Assembly: GCF_927798115.1 (NCBI RefSeq)
Contig: NZ_CAKMMG010000002.1
Span: forward strand, 310,001-374,000
DNA from: Paenibacillus auburnensis
Lineage (GTDB): Bacteria; Bacillota; Bacilli; Paenibacillales; Paenibacillaceae
Reading direction: 5' to 3'
Length of the DNA stretch: 64,000 nucleotides
The notes beneath the pieces are model-generated. The model searched no databases, had not been told where the DNA came from, and worked only from the letters and a program-made list of their open reading frames with translations. Shown here piece by piece: positions 7,685 through 15,494 of this stretch (positions are counted from its first letter, which is position 1; each line of letters opens with the position of its first letter). The translations under genes were made by a program, and so were the position numbers.

Positions 7685-8095
7685 ATGATCAGACCTATTT
7701 GTAAAGATATGAACATTTTAAGCCAGAGGTCCGCTCCGGCAACCAGAGAAGATATGCAGGTGGTAGATGACCTGCTGGATACACTTCGGGCAAATGAAGA
7801 CCGGTGTGTCGGTATGGCGGCCAACATGATTGGTGTCAACAAGCGCATCATTGTGTTCAGCATCGGGCCAATGAACATCCCCATGATCAATCCGGTCATC
7901 ACCAAGCGTACCGGGCCCTATGAAACAGAGGAAGGTTGCCTCTCACTGGAAGGCGTACGCCAGACTCTCCGTTATCAGAGCATTGAGATAGAGTTCTTCG
8001 ACCGTAACTTCAAGCAGCATAAGCAGGTTTTCACCGGCCTGACTGCGCAGATCATTCAGCATGAGGTCGATCACTGCGAGGGGATCATAATTTGA
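7685..8095 (+). CDS. Peptide-deformylase-like protein
   Basis: Peptide deformylases remove the N-formyl group from nascent proteins with a metal held by Cys and two His. The 136-residue product has motif 2, EGCLS (Cys85), and motif 3, HEVDH (His126, Glu127, His130), all intact. Motif 1, normally GxGLAAxQ, reads CVGMAANMIG: the Gln that stabilises the transition state is Met48 and the first Gly is Cys41. It is shorter than the 150-185 residues of housekeeping deformylases. Three in-frame ATGs (7673, 7682, 7685) are possible; GGAG lies 6 bases before 7685. It may be an accessory deformylase with changed activity. It is divergent from abfA. Confidence 0.82.
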   Translation: MIRPICKDMNILSQRSAPATREDMQVVDDLLDTLRANEDRCVGMAANMIGVNKRIIVFSIGPMNIPMINPVITKRTGPYETEEGCLSLEGVRQTLRYQSIEIEFFDRNFKQHKQVFTGLTAQIIQHEVDHCEGIII

Positions 8096-8152
8096 GTCTG
8101 GTATGATGCTATTGGTGTGCTAACCGGTGGCTTGTATCTGTCCTCCACATGG

Positions 8153-8194
8153 AAAAAGCGCCTTCGGACCGTAAACGGTCCAAAGGCGCTTTTT
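8153..8194. terminator. Bidirectional terminator between the deformylase-like gene and the exonuclease gene
   Basis: A long near-perfect stem: AAAAAGCGCCTT and GGACCG pair with CGGTCC and AAGGCGCTTTTT. Flanking A and T runs let it work for both convergent genes. Confidence 0.9.
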
Positions 8195-8264
8195 GAATGT
8201 CAGAAAACTATTATGGAACAGTCATGCTTAATTCCGGGAAGCTTTTTGCCCGGCATCCTTAGCG

Positions 8265-9200
8265 TTAACCCAGATCCCCAAGTTCAATCTGCACGATACC
8301 CCGCTCATCACGCACCTCACCCATCTCACCGATCAGATGCATGAGGCTGCCGAACTCCAGCTCCTGGAATTTGCGCGCCGCCGTATCACGCTGCAGCTCC
8401 CACAGGCATTCAGCCAGGGTGCAGACAACCGGCACATCACAGCGGATTTCCGCCAGCTCCCTCGACAAATGCAGCATATCCAGATCCGCCTCAATCTTAG
8501 AGCGCACGCCCTTCGGCAGCAGATGCAGATTCTCAATTACACCTTCGACGGTGCCGTATTCAGTCAGCAGCTTCAGCGCTGTCTTCTCGCCGATGCCTTT
8601 TACGCCGGGATAATTGTCACTCGTATCACCCATGAAGCCCTTCAGGTCAATGACCTGTCTGGGCGTAAGCCCTTTTTCCTCCAGCAGCTCCGCCGGATCG
8701 TACACTTTATAGTTAGAACGGCCTTTTTTCATAATGACGACCTTGACGTTATCATTGACCAGCTGCAGCATATCGTGATCACCGGTGAGGATGTATACCT
8801 CAGACTCCCCGCCGTAGCAGGCAGCCAGTGTGCCGATGCAGTCATCTGCCTCGTAGCCCACAAGCCCAATATTCGGCACGCCCAGCTCGGCCACTACTTC
8901 CTTGACCAGATCGAACTGCGGAATCAGCTCCAGCGGCGCATCGATCCGGTTAGATTTATAACCGTCATACTTCTCAGTGCGGAAGGTACCCTTGCCCATA
9001 TCCCAGCAGCAGACAACATGGGAAGGCTCGAACGTGCTCACCGCGTCGAAAAAATACTGCAAAAATCCGTACACCGCATTGGTCGGCAGACCGGCCTTTG
9101 TCTTGCGGATATATCCTCCATACGAGGTTGCATAAAAGGCCCGGAACAGCAGAGCCATTCCATCGACGATCATTACCCGGCCCGTTGTTGCTGAACTCAT
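8265..9200 (-). CDS. 5'-3' exonuclease (YpcP-like, Pol I N-domain family)
   Basis: A stand-alone relative of the 5'-3' exonuclease/flap-endonuclease domain of DNA polymerase I, probably acting in RNA-primer or flap removal and repair. The 311 residues contain the acidic metal-binding segments DGMALLFRAFYA, YEADDCIGTLA, LTGDHDMLQL and GFMGDTSDNYPGVKGIG. The last leads into the helix-hairpin-helix (KTALKLL). AAGGAGAGG lies nine bases before the ATG. It is followed by a terminator and preceded by the ArsC/Spx-like gene 28 bases away. Confidence 0.93.
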   Translation of the reverse strand: MSSATTGRVMIVDGMALLFRAFYATSYGGYIRKTKAGLPTNAVYGFLQYFFDAVSTFEPSHVVCCWDMGKGTFRTEKYDGYKSNRIDAPLELIPQFDLVKEVVAELGVPNIGLVGYEADDCIGTLAACYGGESEVYILTGDHDMLQLVNDNVKVVIMKKGRSNYKVYDPAELLEEKGLTPRQVIDLKGFMGDTSDNYPGVKGIGEKTALKLLTEYGTVEGVIENLHLLPKGVRSKIEADLDMLHLSRELAEIRCDVPVVCTLAECLWELQRDTAARKFQELEFGSLMHLIGEMGEVRDERGIVQIELGDLG

Positions 9201-9228
9201 GTGTAACCTCTCCTTATATTCAATCAGA

Positions 9229-9594
9229 TTAGGCGTTGCTCCAGGCTTCGCCGTATTGTTCTTCTTTAAAGCCGACGGTGACTTTCTTGCCGTCTGTCAC
9301 TACCGGACGTTTGATTAGCATTCCATGGCTGGACAGCAGCTCAAGCTGCTCGTCTTCACTGAGACCGGCCAGCTTGTCCTTCAGCCCAAGTTCCTTATAA
9401 ACTTCCCCGCTTGTATTAAAAAATTTCTTCAGCGGCAGTCCGCTGTTCGCCAGCAGCACACGCAGCTCCTCCACTGTGGGCGGCTGCTCGGCAATATGCT
9501 GCAGTTCCAGCTCATGGCCTTGATCCTTCAGCCATTTCACTGCACTGCGGCATGTGCTGCATTTCGGGTATTGATAGACTTTTAAGTGACTCAT
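9229..9594 (-). CDS. ArsC/Spx-family protein (YusI/MgsR-like)
   Basis: A 121-residue thioredoxin-fold protein of the arsenate-reductase/Spx superfamily. It opens with LKVYQYPKCSTCRSAVKWL, so the CxxC redox pair of Spx and MgsR is present. It also has RPVV with the lysine-rich turn typical of the family and a GF(K/R)xxxY segment. Spx and MgsR bind the RNA polymerase alpha subunit; ArsC-like members may be reductases. The sequence does not decide between these. No ars genes are nearby, so an arsenate role is not supported by context. It lies between rluA and the exonuclease on the minus strand. Confidence 0.85.
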   Translation of the reverse strand: MSHLKVYQYPKCSTCRSAVKWLKDQGHELELQHIAEQPPTVEELRVLLANSGLPLKKFFNTSGEVYKELGLKDKLAGLSEDEQLELLSSHGMLIKRPVVTDGKKVTVGFKEEQYGEAWSNA

Positions 9595-9616
9595 AACTGA
9601 CTCCTTCGGTATTAAG

Positions 9617-10672
9617 TTAAAGTTGCTCCTGCCGCAGCTTCTGCTGCAGCAGCGCCATATCAGGCGGCAGCGGCGCTTCGAAGATCAGCTCTGCTAGTCC
9701 TACCGGGTGCTTGAAGGAAAGCCGCACCGCGTGCAGCGCCTGACGTGGGATCGCCGCATCCAGCTCGGCGATCCGGGCAAGCTGCGCCGCTTCCTCCGGC
9801 GTCAGCACGCCCTCTGCTGGAGGCAACAGCTCTGCCTCCAGCTCCGTCTTTGCCGCCGGTGCTGCCAGCTCCGCCTCCACCGGCCCCCGGCCGTACAGCC
9901 GGTGGCGGTACATGCCGTCGCCGATCAGCGGGCAGCCGATCGAGCTCATATGCACCCGGATCTGATGGGTGCGTCCGCTCTCCAGCTTCAGCTCGACCCG
10001 GGCTGCGCGGCCCGGGAAAACCTCCTTAACCTCGTACCGGGTCAAGGAGGGATAACCATCCGGCGTCACGATCCGCCGGTGCGGCTCTGCCGGGTCCCGG
10101 TCGATCGGGCCGTCGATATCACCCGCAGGAAGCGCAGGCACGCCGTGCACGAAGGCGGCGTAACGCTTATCCACCGTGCCGGCAATCATCTGCTCGGAAA
10201 TATGCTGGTGGCTGTAAGGGTTCTTGGCAATCACCAGTACTCCGGAGGTCTCCTGATCCAGACGGTGAACCGGACGGAAGCGGTACTGCTCCCCTTTTGC
10301 CGCCCAGTAATGCATGACTCCGTTCGCCAGCGTATCCGTGTAATGTCCGTGCGTCGGATGCACAATGATGCCTGCGGCTTTATTCACCACCAGCAGATGC
10401 TCATCTTCATACAGAATGTCAAAGGGGATATCCTGCGGCAAAATATCCTCCGACGTTTCCTGCTCCATGCGGATTTCCACCCGGTCTCCGCTGCTTACCC
10501 GTACACTGATATAGACACGTTCCCCGTTCAGCATGATGCCCTGCTCCGTCATCTTGAGCCGGGACAGCAGCTTGCGGGAGACATCCATCCGCTTCTGCAG
10601 AATGGTTTTAAGCAGCCAGCCGTCTTCCTGCGGCGGCACTAAATACGTAATCGGTGAATAATAGCTGCTCAT
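9617..10672 (-). CDS. RluA-family rRNA/tRNA pseudouridine synthase
   Basis: Isomerises specific uridines in structured RNA to pseudouridine. The 351-residue protein has an S4-like N-terminal region (residues about 20-80: KTILQKRMDVSRKLLSRLK). The catalytic block is HRLDQETSGVLVIAKNP with the essential Asp. RLESGRTHQIRVH follows, including the conserved C-terminal RTHQIRVH. Length fits RluD-type enzymes, with an Ala/Glu-rich insert near residues 255-300 beyond the usual core. I took the ATG at 10672, two bases from the cobO stop, over the longer frame to 10705. Target site unknown. Confidence 0.9.
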   Translation of the reverse strand: MSSYYSPITYLVPPQEDGWLLKTILQKRMDVSRKLLSRLKMTEQGIMLNGERVYISVRVSSGDRVEIRMEQETSEDILPQDIPFDILYEDEHLLVVNKAAGIIVHPTHGHYTDTLANGVMHYWAAKGEQYRFRPVHRLDQETSGVLVIAKNPYSHQHISEQMIAGTVDKRYAAFVHGVPALPAGDIDGPIDRDPAEPHRRIVTPDGYPSLTRYEVKEVFPGRAARVELKLESGRTHQIRVHMSSIGCPLIGDGMYRHRLYGRGPVEAELAAPAAKTELEAELLPPAEGVLTPEEAAQLARIAELDAAIPRQALHAVRLSFKHPVGLAELIFEAPLPPDMALLQQKLRQEQL

Positions 10673-10673
10673 G

Positions 10674-11237
10674 TTAGTTGCGGAACACCTTTTTACTGCG
10701 CACATATTCTACGTCAGCAATCCCCAGCCGTGTATTTGCCGTCCGTGCGAGCGCAAAGAAATAGTCCGACAGCCGGTTCAGGTAGATAACCGCCTCCGGA
10801 TTGATATCCGCACTCCGCCCGAGGGTAACCGCACGCCGTTCCGCACGCCGGCAGACTGTACGGCAGACATGGAGCACAGAAGATAGCTGGCTTCCGCCCG
10901 GCAGAATAAACCGTTCCAGCACCGGATTCTCCGCCTGAAGCTGATCAATCCAGCCTTCCAGACGCTCTGCCATTTCGCTTTTGACCTTGAATTTATTCTC
11001 GCTCAGCTTCACAAAAGCCAGATCCGAGCCGCAGTCAAACAGCTCATGCTGAATCTCCAGCAGCTGTTCACGCACATCGGTGAATCTGTCATCCTCCATC
11101 AGGCTGCGGGCCTGCCCTACAAAGCTGTTCAGCTCATCGATCGTACCGTAAGCCTCGACGCGGACATCGTCCTTGCCTACCCGGCCGCCGATCACCGATG
11201 TCTCTCCTTTATCTCCCGTACGCGTATAAATCGCCAT
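10674..11237 (-). CDS. PduO-type ATP:cob(I)alamin adenosyltransferase
   Basis: Transfers the adenosyl group of ATP to cob(I)alamin to make adenosylcobalamin. The 187-residue protein opens IYTRTGDKGETSVIGG (nucleotide-binding turn). It has VEAYGTIDELNSFVGQA and, later, FILPGGSQLSSVLHVCRTVCRRAERR, the PduO signature with the conserved Arg. GGAGGAAG lies upstream of the ATG. It overlaps functionally with the cobalamin operon 7 kb away but has no riboswitch in front, so it is likely regulated separately. The following rluA begins at its stop codon. Confidence 0.94.
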   Translation of the reverse strand: MAIYTRTGDKGETSVIGGRVGKDDVRVEAYGTIDELNSFVGQARSLMEDDRFTDVREQLLEIQHELFDCGSDLAFVKLSENKFKVKSEMAERLEGWIDQLQAENPVLERFILPGGSQLSSVLHVCRTVCRRAERRAVTLGRSADINPEAVIYLNRLSDYFFALARTANTRLGIADVEYVRSKKVFRN

Positions 11238-11443
11238 AGTGTTCTTCCTCCCCCTACACTTAAATCACATAATTACAGTTTAATCGCAACTATACAAATT
11301 AGGCAAATGAAGCCCGGCATTTCTGCCATGTCAATAACTGCCTGGGCGCGGGAAATACGGGATTTCGTCTATGTATACTCACGGTTTAGGGGTAATAGAG
11401 GGAATAGACCTTTACCGATCCTGCCAAAAGGAGGCTGAAGGGT

Positions 11444-12151
11444 ATGCATGGAAGAATCAATCCGAAGCTGGAATCTGCCGATCCTGAGGGCCAGCACCAT
11501 CCGCTGGTATTCCGCATGTCGAGATGGAATTATGTCGTCGCTGCTTTTACTGTTGCCACGTCGCTTTTTTTCATCTGGATAGGTTGCTATGAAGCCGAAA
11601 TTGCAGCCGCCCTGCTGCTAATTACGATTGGTGGGCTTTTTCTGGGGCTCAGCGTGATGTATATCATTTTGGTTAAGAATGCTTTTGTTGAACTCGGTAA
11701 GGATACGATGCGCTATCGTGAATACCGCACAATTTTTACGTTTCATTTGAACCAGATTCATGTTGAGCTCATGGACGATGCGTTTTTTCTCTACAGTCCG
11801 CAGCATTCCAGAAAGTCCATCGGCAGTTATTATAAAGATTCCACCCTCCTGCATTCGCTTCTGTACAAGCACAGCGTGGATAACACCTCCAGAGAAAATG
11901 GGACTCCGCATGAGGATTTTACCGGCTTCAAAAGCTTTACCGGCAGTATCTATGGTACTAACCAGCGCAAGCTGCCGCTTAGGGAGGCGACTCTAATGCT
12001 GCTGTTCATCGGCGTCAATATTGTCAGCTACCTAAATGCTCCCGAACGGGAATTTATCTATCATTTTCTGTTCTTTATGGTTACCGGAGCGGGTTACGGT
12101 GTGGCCTTGTACACAGGCAGACGCAGAGCCGCACGAGAAGGCGGAAAGTGA
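11444..12151 (+). CDS. Hypothetical membrane protein, 235 aa
   Basis: Not recognised. Two hydrophobic segments near the N-terminus (about residues 28-48 and 51-72) and two near the C-terminus (about 182-196 and 204-220) flank a soluble stretch of roughly 110 residues. That middle part is rich in charged, His and Ser residues. The ATG has AAGGAGG nine bases upstream. The gene stands alone on the plus strand between pduO and spo0E. The pattern of membrane pairs around a cytoplasmic domain resembles PH-like (bPH2) membrane proteins, but I see no motif that proves it. Confidence 0.75.
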   Translation: MHGRINPKLESADPEGQHHPLVFRMSRWNYVVAAFTVATSLFFIWIGCYEAEIAAALLLITIGGLFLGLSVMYIILVKNAFVELGKDTMRYREYRTIFTFHLNQIHVELMDDAFFLYSPQHSRKSIGSYYKDSTLLHSLLYKHSVDNTSRENGTPHEDFTGFKSFTGSIYGTNQRKLPLREATLMLLFIGVNIVSYLNAPEREFIYHFLFFMVTGAGYGVALYTGRRRAAREGGK

Positions 12152-12235
12152 TCCTACGGGCTACCCGCGAAAATCGCAAGAAGTTTCAATATCCAGCTCT
12201 TGAAACGCTGCCCTCATACAGTCAATTTTCAGCAC

Positions 12236-12261
12236 AAAAAAAAGGGCCCTGGGGCCCTTGG
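12236..12261 (-). terminator. Terminator of the spo0E-like gene
   Basis: AAGGGCCC pairs with GGGCCCTT around a two-base loop. On the minus strand it is followed by a T-run of about eight. It lies 18 bases after the spo0E-like stop. Confidence 0.85.
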
Positions 12262-12278
12262 TCAAAAAATATACACAG

Positions 12279-12530
12279 CTAGAGGCTGCGGTATGATTTC
12301 TTCATATATTCATTGATTTTGAGATCCAGCAGACAGCTGATTTCGATCACATGCTGCGAAGTGAAGGATTGCTCCTGCATGAAGAGCTGCTCCATCCTGC
12401 TGCGGAGGATCAGAATCTCATGTTCCAGAGACAACTTGCGCGCAGCAGCATCAGTGTCCGAGGAGCGTTGTCCGCTTCCCGGATAACAATCCCCGCTGTA
12501 GGAAGGCAAGTAATAATCGCCGATGAGCAC
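12279..12530 (-). CDS. Spo0E-like aspartyl-phosphate phosphatase
   Basis: Spo0E-family proteins dephosphorylate Spo0A~P and delay sporulation. The 83-residue product has an N-terminal tail rich in Tyr, Ser and Gly. A helical hairpin follows: LEHEILILRSRMEQLF, then SQHVIEISCLLDLKINEYM, which matches the family motif in which an SxxLD segment carries the catalytic Asp. The start is GTG at 12530 with GGAGG about eight bases upstream. A single-gene unit with a strong terminator. Confidence 0.85.
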   Translation of the reverse strand: MLIGDYYLPSYSGDCYPGSGQRSSDTDAAARKLSLEHEILILRSRMEQLFMQEQSFTSQHVIEISCLLDLKINEYMKKSYRSL

Positions 12531-12718
12531 TGGTCATCCCTCCTAATGGATTATTGCTAATTGCCCAGGAGTATGAGGAGTCTCCCTTTTTGCGCAATCG
12601 CCTGGTTACCAGAATAAGAGTTCCATGTAATAAATACAGGTGTTTCTTGTTCTTAAAGTAAAATAATACCATAAAGCAGGGATATCCGCTATAGCCCGAT
12701 TTACTTCCTCTTAACCGT

Positions 12719-13939
12719 CTATTCCGTCCGTTCCCGTTCCAGCTGTGAGACAAAAGCACCTATCCGCTCGATGGCTTCATTCAGCTGCGATACAGAGGTT
12801 GCATAGGAACAGCGCAGATAGCCTTCTCCTCCTAAGCCGAATACGCTGCCCGGCACAGCGGCAACTTTATACTCCAGCAGGAGTCGCTGGGCAAATTGAT
12901 CGGAGGTAAGCCCAGTCCGCTGAATGCTCGGAAAAGCGTAAAACGCACCCTGCGGTTCATGACAGTCCAATCCGGCATCACGCAGGCCTTTGACGATCAG
13001 ACGGCGCCGCTGGTTGTACGAATCGGTCATCCGGTCCTTTTCCTCCATGCCGTTGGTCAGGGCCTCTAAGGCGGCAACCTGGCCCATGGAAGGGGCACAC
13101 ATGACGGTGTACTGGTGGATCTTCAGCATGGCGGAGATCAGATCGGGATGGCCGCAGGCATATCCCATCCGCCATCCGGTCATGGCAAAGGCCTTGGAGA
13201 AGCCGCTGACCAGAATTGTCCGGTCCATCATGCCCGGAAGTGAAGGGAAGCTTACATGGTTGCTTCCATAGGTCAGCTCGGCGTAGATTTCATCTGAAAT
13301 CACGATAAGATCATGCTTCTCCACAACCTTGGCAATCGGTTCCCAATCCTCCCGGCTCATAATCGCTCCTGTCGGATTGCTTGGATAACAGAGTATCAGA
13401 ATCTTGGAACGCGGCGTAATTTTCGCTTCAAGCGCTTCAGCCGTCAATTTGAAGTGATTCTCGCCAAAGGTTTCAATCCCGACCGGTATCCCGCCACCAA
13501 TTGCGGTAATCGGAGAATAAGAAATATAACAAGGCTCGGGAATCAGGATTTCATCACCCGGCGAGATTAAGGCGCGGAGCGCCAAATCGATTGCTTCACT
13601 GCCGCCGACCGTAGCAATAATTTGATTAGCGGGATTATACTCTACTGCAAACCGTGAATGCAGATAATTCGCAATGCCTTCGCGCAGCTCCGGCATACCC
13701 GCATTCGAGGTATAGCCGGTAAAGCCTCTTTCCAGCGAATAGACACACGCTTCCCTGACATGCCATGGCGTCTTGAAATCCGGTTCGCCGACACCCAGTG
13801 AGATGATGTCTTTACTCCCTGCCGCCAGATCAAAAAACTTGCGGATACCCGACGGCTGGATCTGCTGAACCAGCGGTGCCAGATACGAATTCATGGATTT
13901 GCCTGATTCTCCGGTTTGCTTCTGGTTATTCGTGATCAT
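12719..13939 (-). CDS. alaT: Class I/II PLP aminotransferase, AlaT-like
   Basis: A fold-type I aminotransferase of 406 residues. Conserved parts are SLGVGEPDF near residue 48, YTSNAGMPELREGI, CYPSNPTGAIM, ISDEIYAELTYG and the PLP lysine in SGFSKAFAMTGWRMG; a conserved Arg lies in LRCSYAT near the C-terminus. It is preceded 13 bases upstream by an Lrp/AsnC regulator. The same pair in B. subtilis (yugH/yugG, alaT/alaR) makes and controls alanine transaminase, so alanine-pyruvate transamination is the best guess. Substrate specificity cannot be read from the sequence. AAAGGAAG precedes the ATG. Confidence 0.87.
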   Translation of the reverse strand: MITNNQKQTGESGKSMNSYLAPLVQQIQPSGIRKFFDLAAGSKDIISLGVGEPDFKTPWHVREACVYSLERGFTGYTSNAGMPELREGIANYLHSRFAVEYNPANQIIATVGGSEAIDLALRALISPGDEILIPEPCYISYSPITAIGGGIPVGIETFGENHFKLTAEALEAKITPRSKILILCYPSNPTGAIMSREDWEPIAKVVEKHDLIVISDEIYAELTYGSNHVSFPSLPGMMDRTILVSGFSKAFAMTGWRMGYACGHPDLISAMLKIHQYTVMCAPSMGQVAALEALTNGMEEKDRMTDSYNQRRRLIVKGLRDAGLDCHEPQGAFYAFPSIQRTGLTSDQFAQRLLLEYKVAAVPGSVFGLGGEGYLRCSYATSVSQLNEAIERIGAFVSQLERERTE

Positions 13940-13952
13940 ATGATTACTTCCT

Positions 13953-14453
13953 TTACGGAGATATCAGCAGACGATTGTCCTCTTCATGCTCTTCAAAGAT
14001 GATACCGTCCTGTTTGTATTTTTTGAGCGTAAAGTTGGTTTTGGTCGAGAGTACAGAATCAATCGGGGAGAGCTTCTCAGAGACAAAATTAGCGACCTCA
14101 CGGAGGTTGCGTCCTTCCACTTCCACCAGCAGATCATATGCCCCTGACATTAAATAGACCGATTTCACCTGCGGATACAGGTAGATCCGTTCGGCAATGC
14201 CCTCAAAGCCGCGGCCGCGTTCCGGTGTGATCTGCACCTCGATCAGTGCGGTTACCCGCTCGTCGTCCACCTTATCCCAGTTCACAACGGTAGCATATTT
14301 TACAATAACGTGGTCCTTTTCCATTTGCGCAATAACGGTCTTAATATCTTCTTCTTCCGCTCCAAGCAGGGTCGCCATCAGCGCCGTAGAGCTTCGAGCG
14401 TCCTCCTTGAGCAGTTCCAGCACTTTCCGCTTTAATTCGTCCATTTCTTTCAT
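13953..14453 (-). CDS. alaR: Lrp/AsnC-family regulator, AlaR-like
   Basis: A 166-residue regulator. Residues about 5-55 hold the Lrp helix-turn-helix (KRKVLELLKEDARSSTALMATLLG then IKTVIAQMEKDHVI). The rest is a RAM ligand-binding domain with VYLMSGAYDLLVEVEG. A frame extends upstream to 14555, but the ATG at 14453 has GGGGGGAAGG directly upstream and gives the normal family length. It is translated just ahead of the AlaT-like aminotransferase, which it probably controls in response to an amino acid such as alanine (inference from synteny). Confidence 0.88.
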   Translation of the reverse strand: MKEMDELKRKVLELLKEDARSSTALMATLLGAEEEDIKTVIAQMEKDHVIVKYATVVNWDKVDDERVTALIEVQITPERGRGFEGIAERIYLYPQVKSVYLMSGAYDLLVEVEGRNLREVANFVSEKLSPIDSVLSTKTNFTLKKYKQDGIIFEEHEEDNRLLISP

Positions 14454-14551
14454 GCCTTCCCCCCGGATAGTTCGCGTTAGCCGCCTTTCTGAATCAGCGC
14501 GGCAATAGCGAAAAGAGTTTAATACTAATATGACATGAAACGGTCCGCTCT

Positions 14552-14580
14552 GCAAACAAAATAACCCCGCCGGGGCGGGG
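14552..14580 (-). terminator. Terminator of the spore-coat genes
   Basis: A CCCCGCC/GGCGGGG hairpin is followed on the minus strand by TTATTTTG. It lies 60 bases after the coat gene stop at 14640. The T-run is interrupted, hence moderate confidence. Confidence 0.65.
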
Positions 14581-14639
14581 TCATCACTTCAATAACCGGA
14601 AGCATTACCTTGCTGTGCTTCACCTCAAGGGGAGAAGGG

Positions 14640-15032
14640 TTACATATAGTAAGGGTTTTGGCTATGCACATTTGCCTGGTGCAGCGGTACATTCGCCGCC
14701 TGAGTATAATTTCCGGCCCCGCCTATCTTCTGCTGTACGAATTGCTGGCATTTTTGCTGGGTTTGTTGTGCAGTTTGAATCTGCTTGTCCAAATCCTGGC
14801 GCAGCGCTTTTCCCGGCGGGGTATACATGTTCATCTGTGACATCTGGGTATAGAGCTCCCCTTGCAGACGAAGCGTATCCATGGTCAGGTCATTAAATAC
14901 CCGCCGTACCGCCTGACAATTGGATTCCGTGGCAGCGGTCGTATATTCACGTACCGTGCGCTTCAAATCCGCCAATACCGTGTAAAGTAAATCCTCATCT
15001 GCCATAAATGCTGATCCGTTTTGTGCGTACAC
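14640..15032 (-). CDS. Spore coat protein, CotF family
   Basis: The 130-residue product matches the CotF-like helical family: DEDLLYTVLADLKRTVREYTTAATES and a long Gln-rich C-terminal part (QTAQQTQQKCQQFVQQKI) ending in a Tyr-Tyr-Met tail. These proteins are assembled into the spore coat. The start is uncertain. An ATG at 15038 is only two bases after AGGAGG, whereas a GTG at 15032 has the proper eight-base spacing and is used here. It follows a second small coat gene 49 bases upstream on the same strand. Confidence 0.85.
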   Translation of the reverse strand: MYAQNGSAFMADEDLLYTVLADLKRTVREYTTAATESNCQAVRRVFNDLTMDTLRLQGELYTQMSQMNMYTPPGKALRQDLDKQIQTAQQTQQKCQQFVQQKIGGAGNYTQAANVPLHQANVHSQNPYYM

Positions 15033-15081
15033 TAGCATTACCTCCTATTTTTTTTTAGACCTTGCTTCCATTCAGAGCTCA

Positions 15082-15315
15082 TTATTGAGGCTGTGTCGGT
15101 GCATATTGCTGATGCTGCTGCAGCAGCTGGATGAGCGTGCTCATGTGATGAGAGTGGCTTTGGATTTGCTGAACGCAAATCTGGTGAACCGTAGAGTTCT
15201 GGGTCGTGCCTGCGGTAGCAGCCAGCTGCTTAATGAGCAAATCCTCGTTGGAAATGGAGTCTGCGATGTATTCCAGCTCTTTGCCGCTGAGTGCCTGCAT
15301 TTGGGTTGATTGCAT
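15082..15315 (-). CDS. Small spore coat protein, CotF-like partner
   Basis: A 77-residue helical, Gln- and His-rich protein (TLIQLLQQHQQYAPT at the end; IADSISNEDLLIKQLAA near the middle). It resembles the short coat proteins found beside CotF-type genes in Paenibacillus and Bacillus. GGAGGGAA lies upstream of the ATG. It is followed by the larger CotF-like gene, and the two probably form a late sporulation operon. No sigma-K or sigma-E promoter could be called with confidence. Confidence 0.8.
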   Translation of the reverse strand: MQSTQMQALSGKELEYIADSISNEDLLIKQLAATAGTTQNSTVHQICVQQIQSHSHHMSTLIQLLQQHQQYAPTQPQ

Positions 15316-15494
15316 GTTCTAAATTCCCTCCTTCTAGATGTACAAGCAGTCTTTATTATGCCGCGGCAGCCTATGCTTTATGTGCTTTTTGGAACAGCCC
15401 GACCTCTTTATGAACTGGGGTATGTCCGTTGTATTAGAACAGGCATCTCCGCCAATACTACCCTACCGGAATCTCATTAAGGAGAGATCAACAG

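Noticed and set aside
9229..9594. Arsenate reductase
   Set aside because: Same fold as Spx; no ars genes nearby, so the specific arsenate role is not supported.
12451..12759. Minus-strand 102-residue frame
   Set aside because: Overlaps the Spo0E-like and AlaT genes in another frame; no ribosome site.
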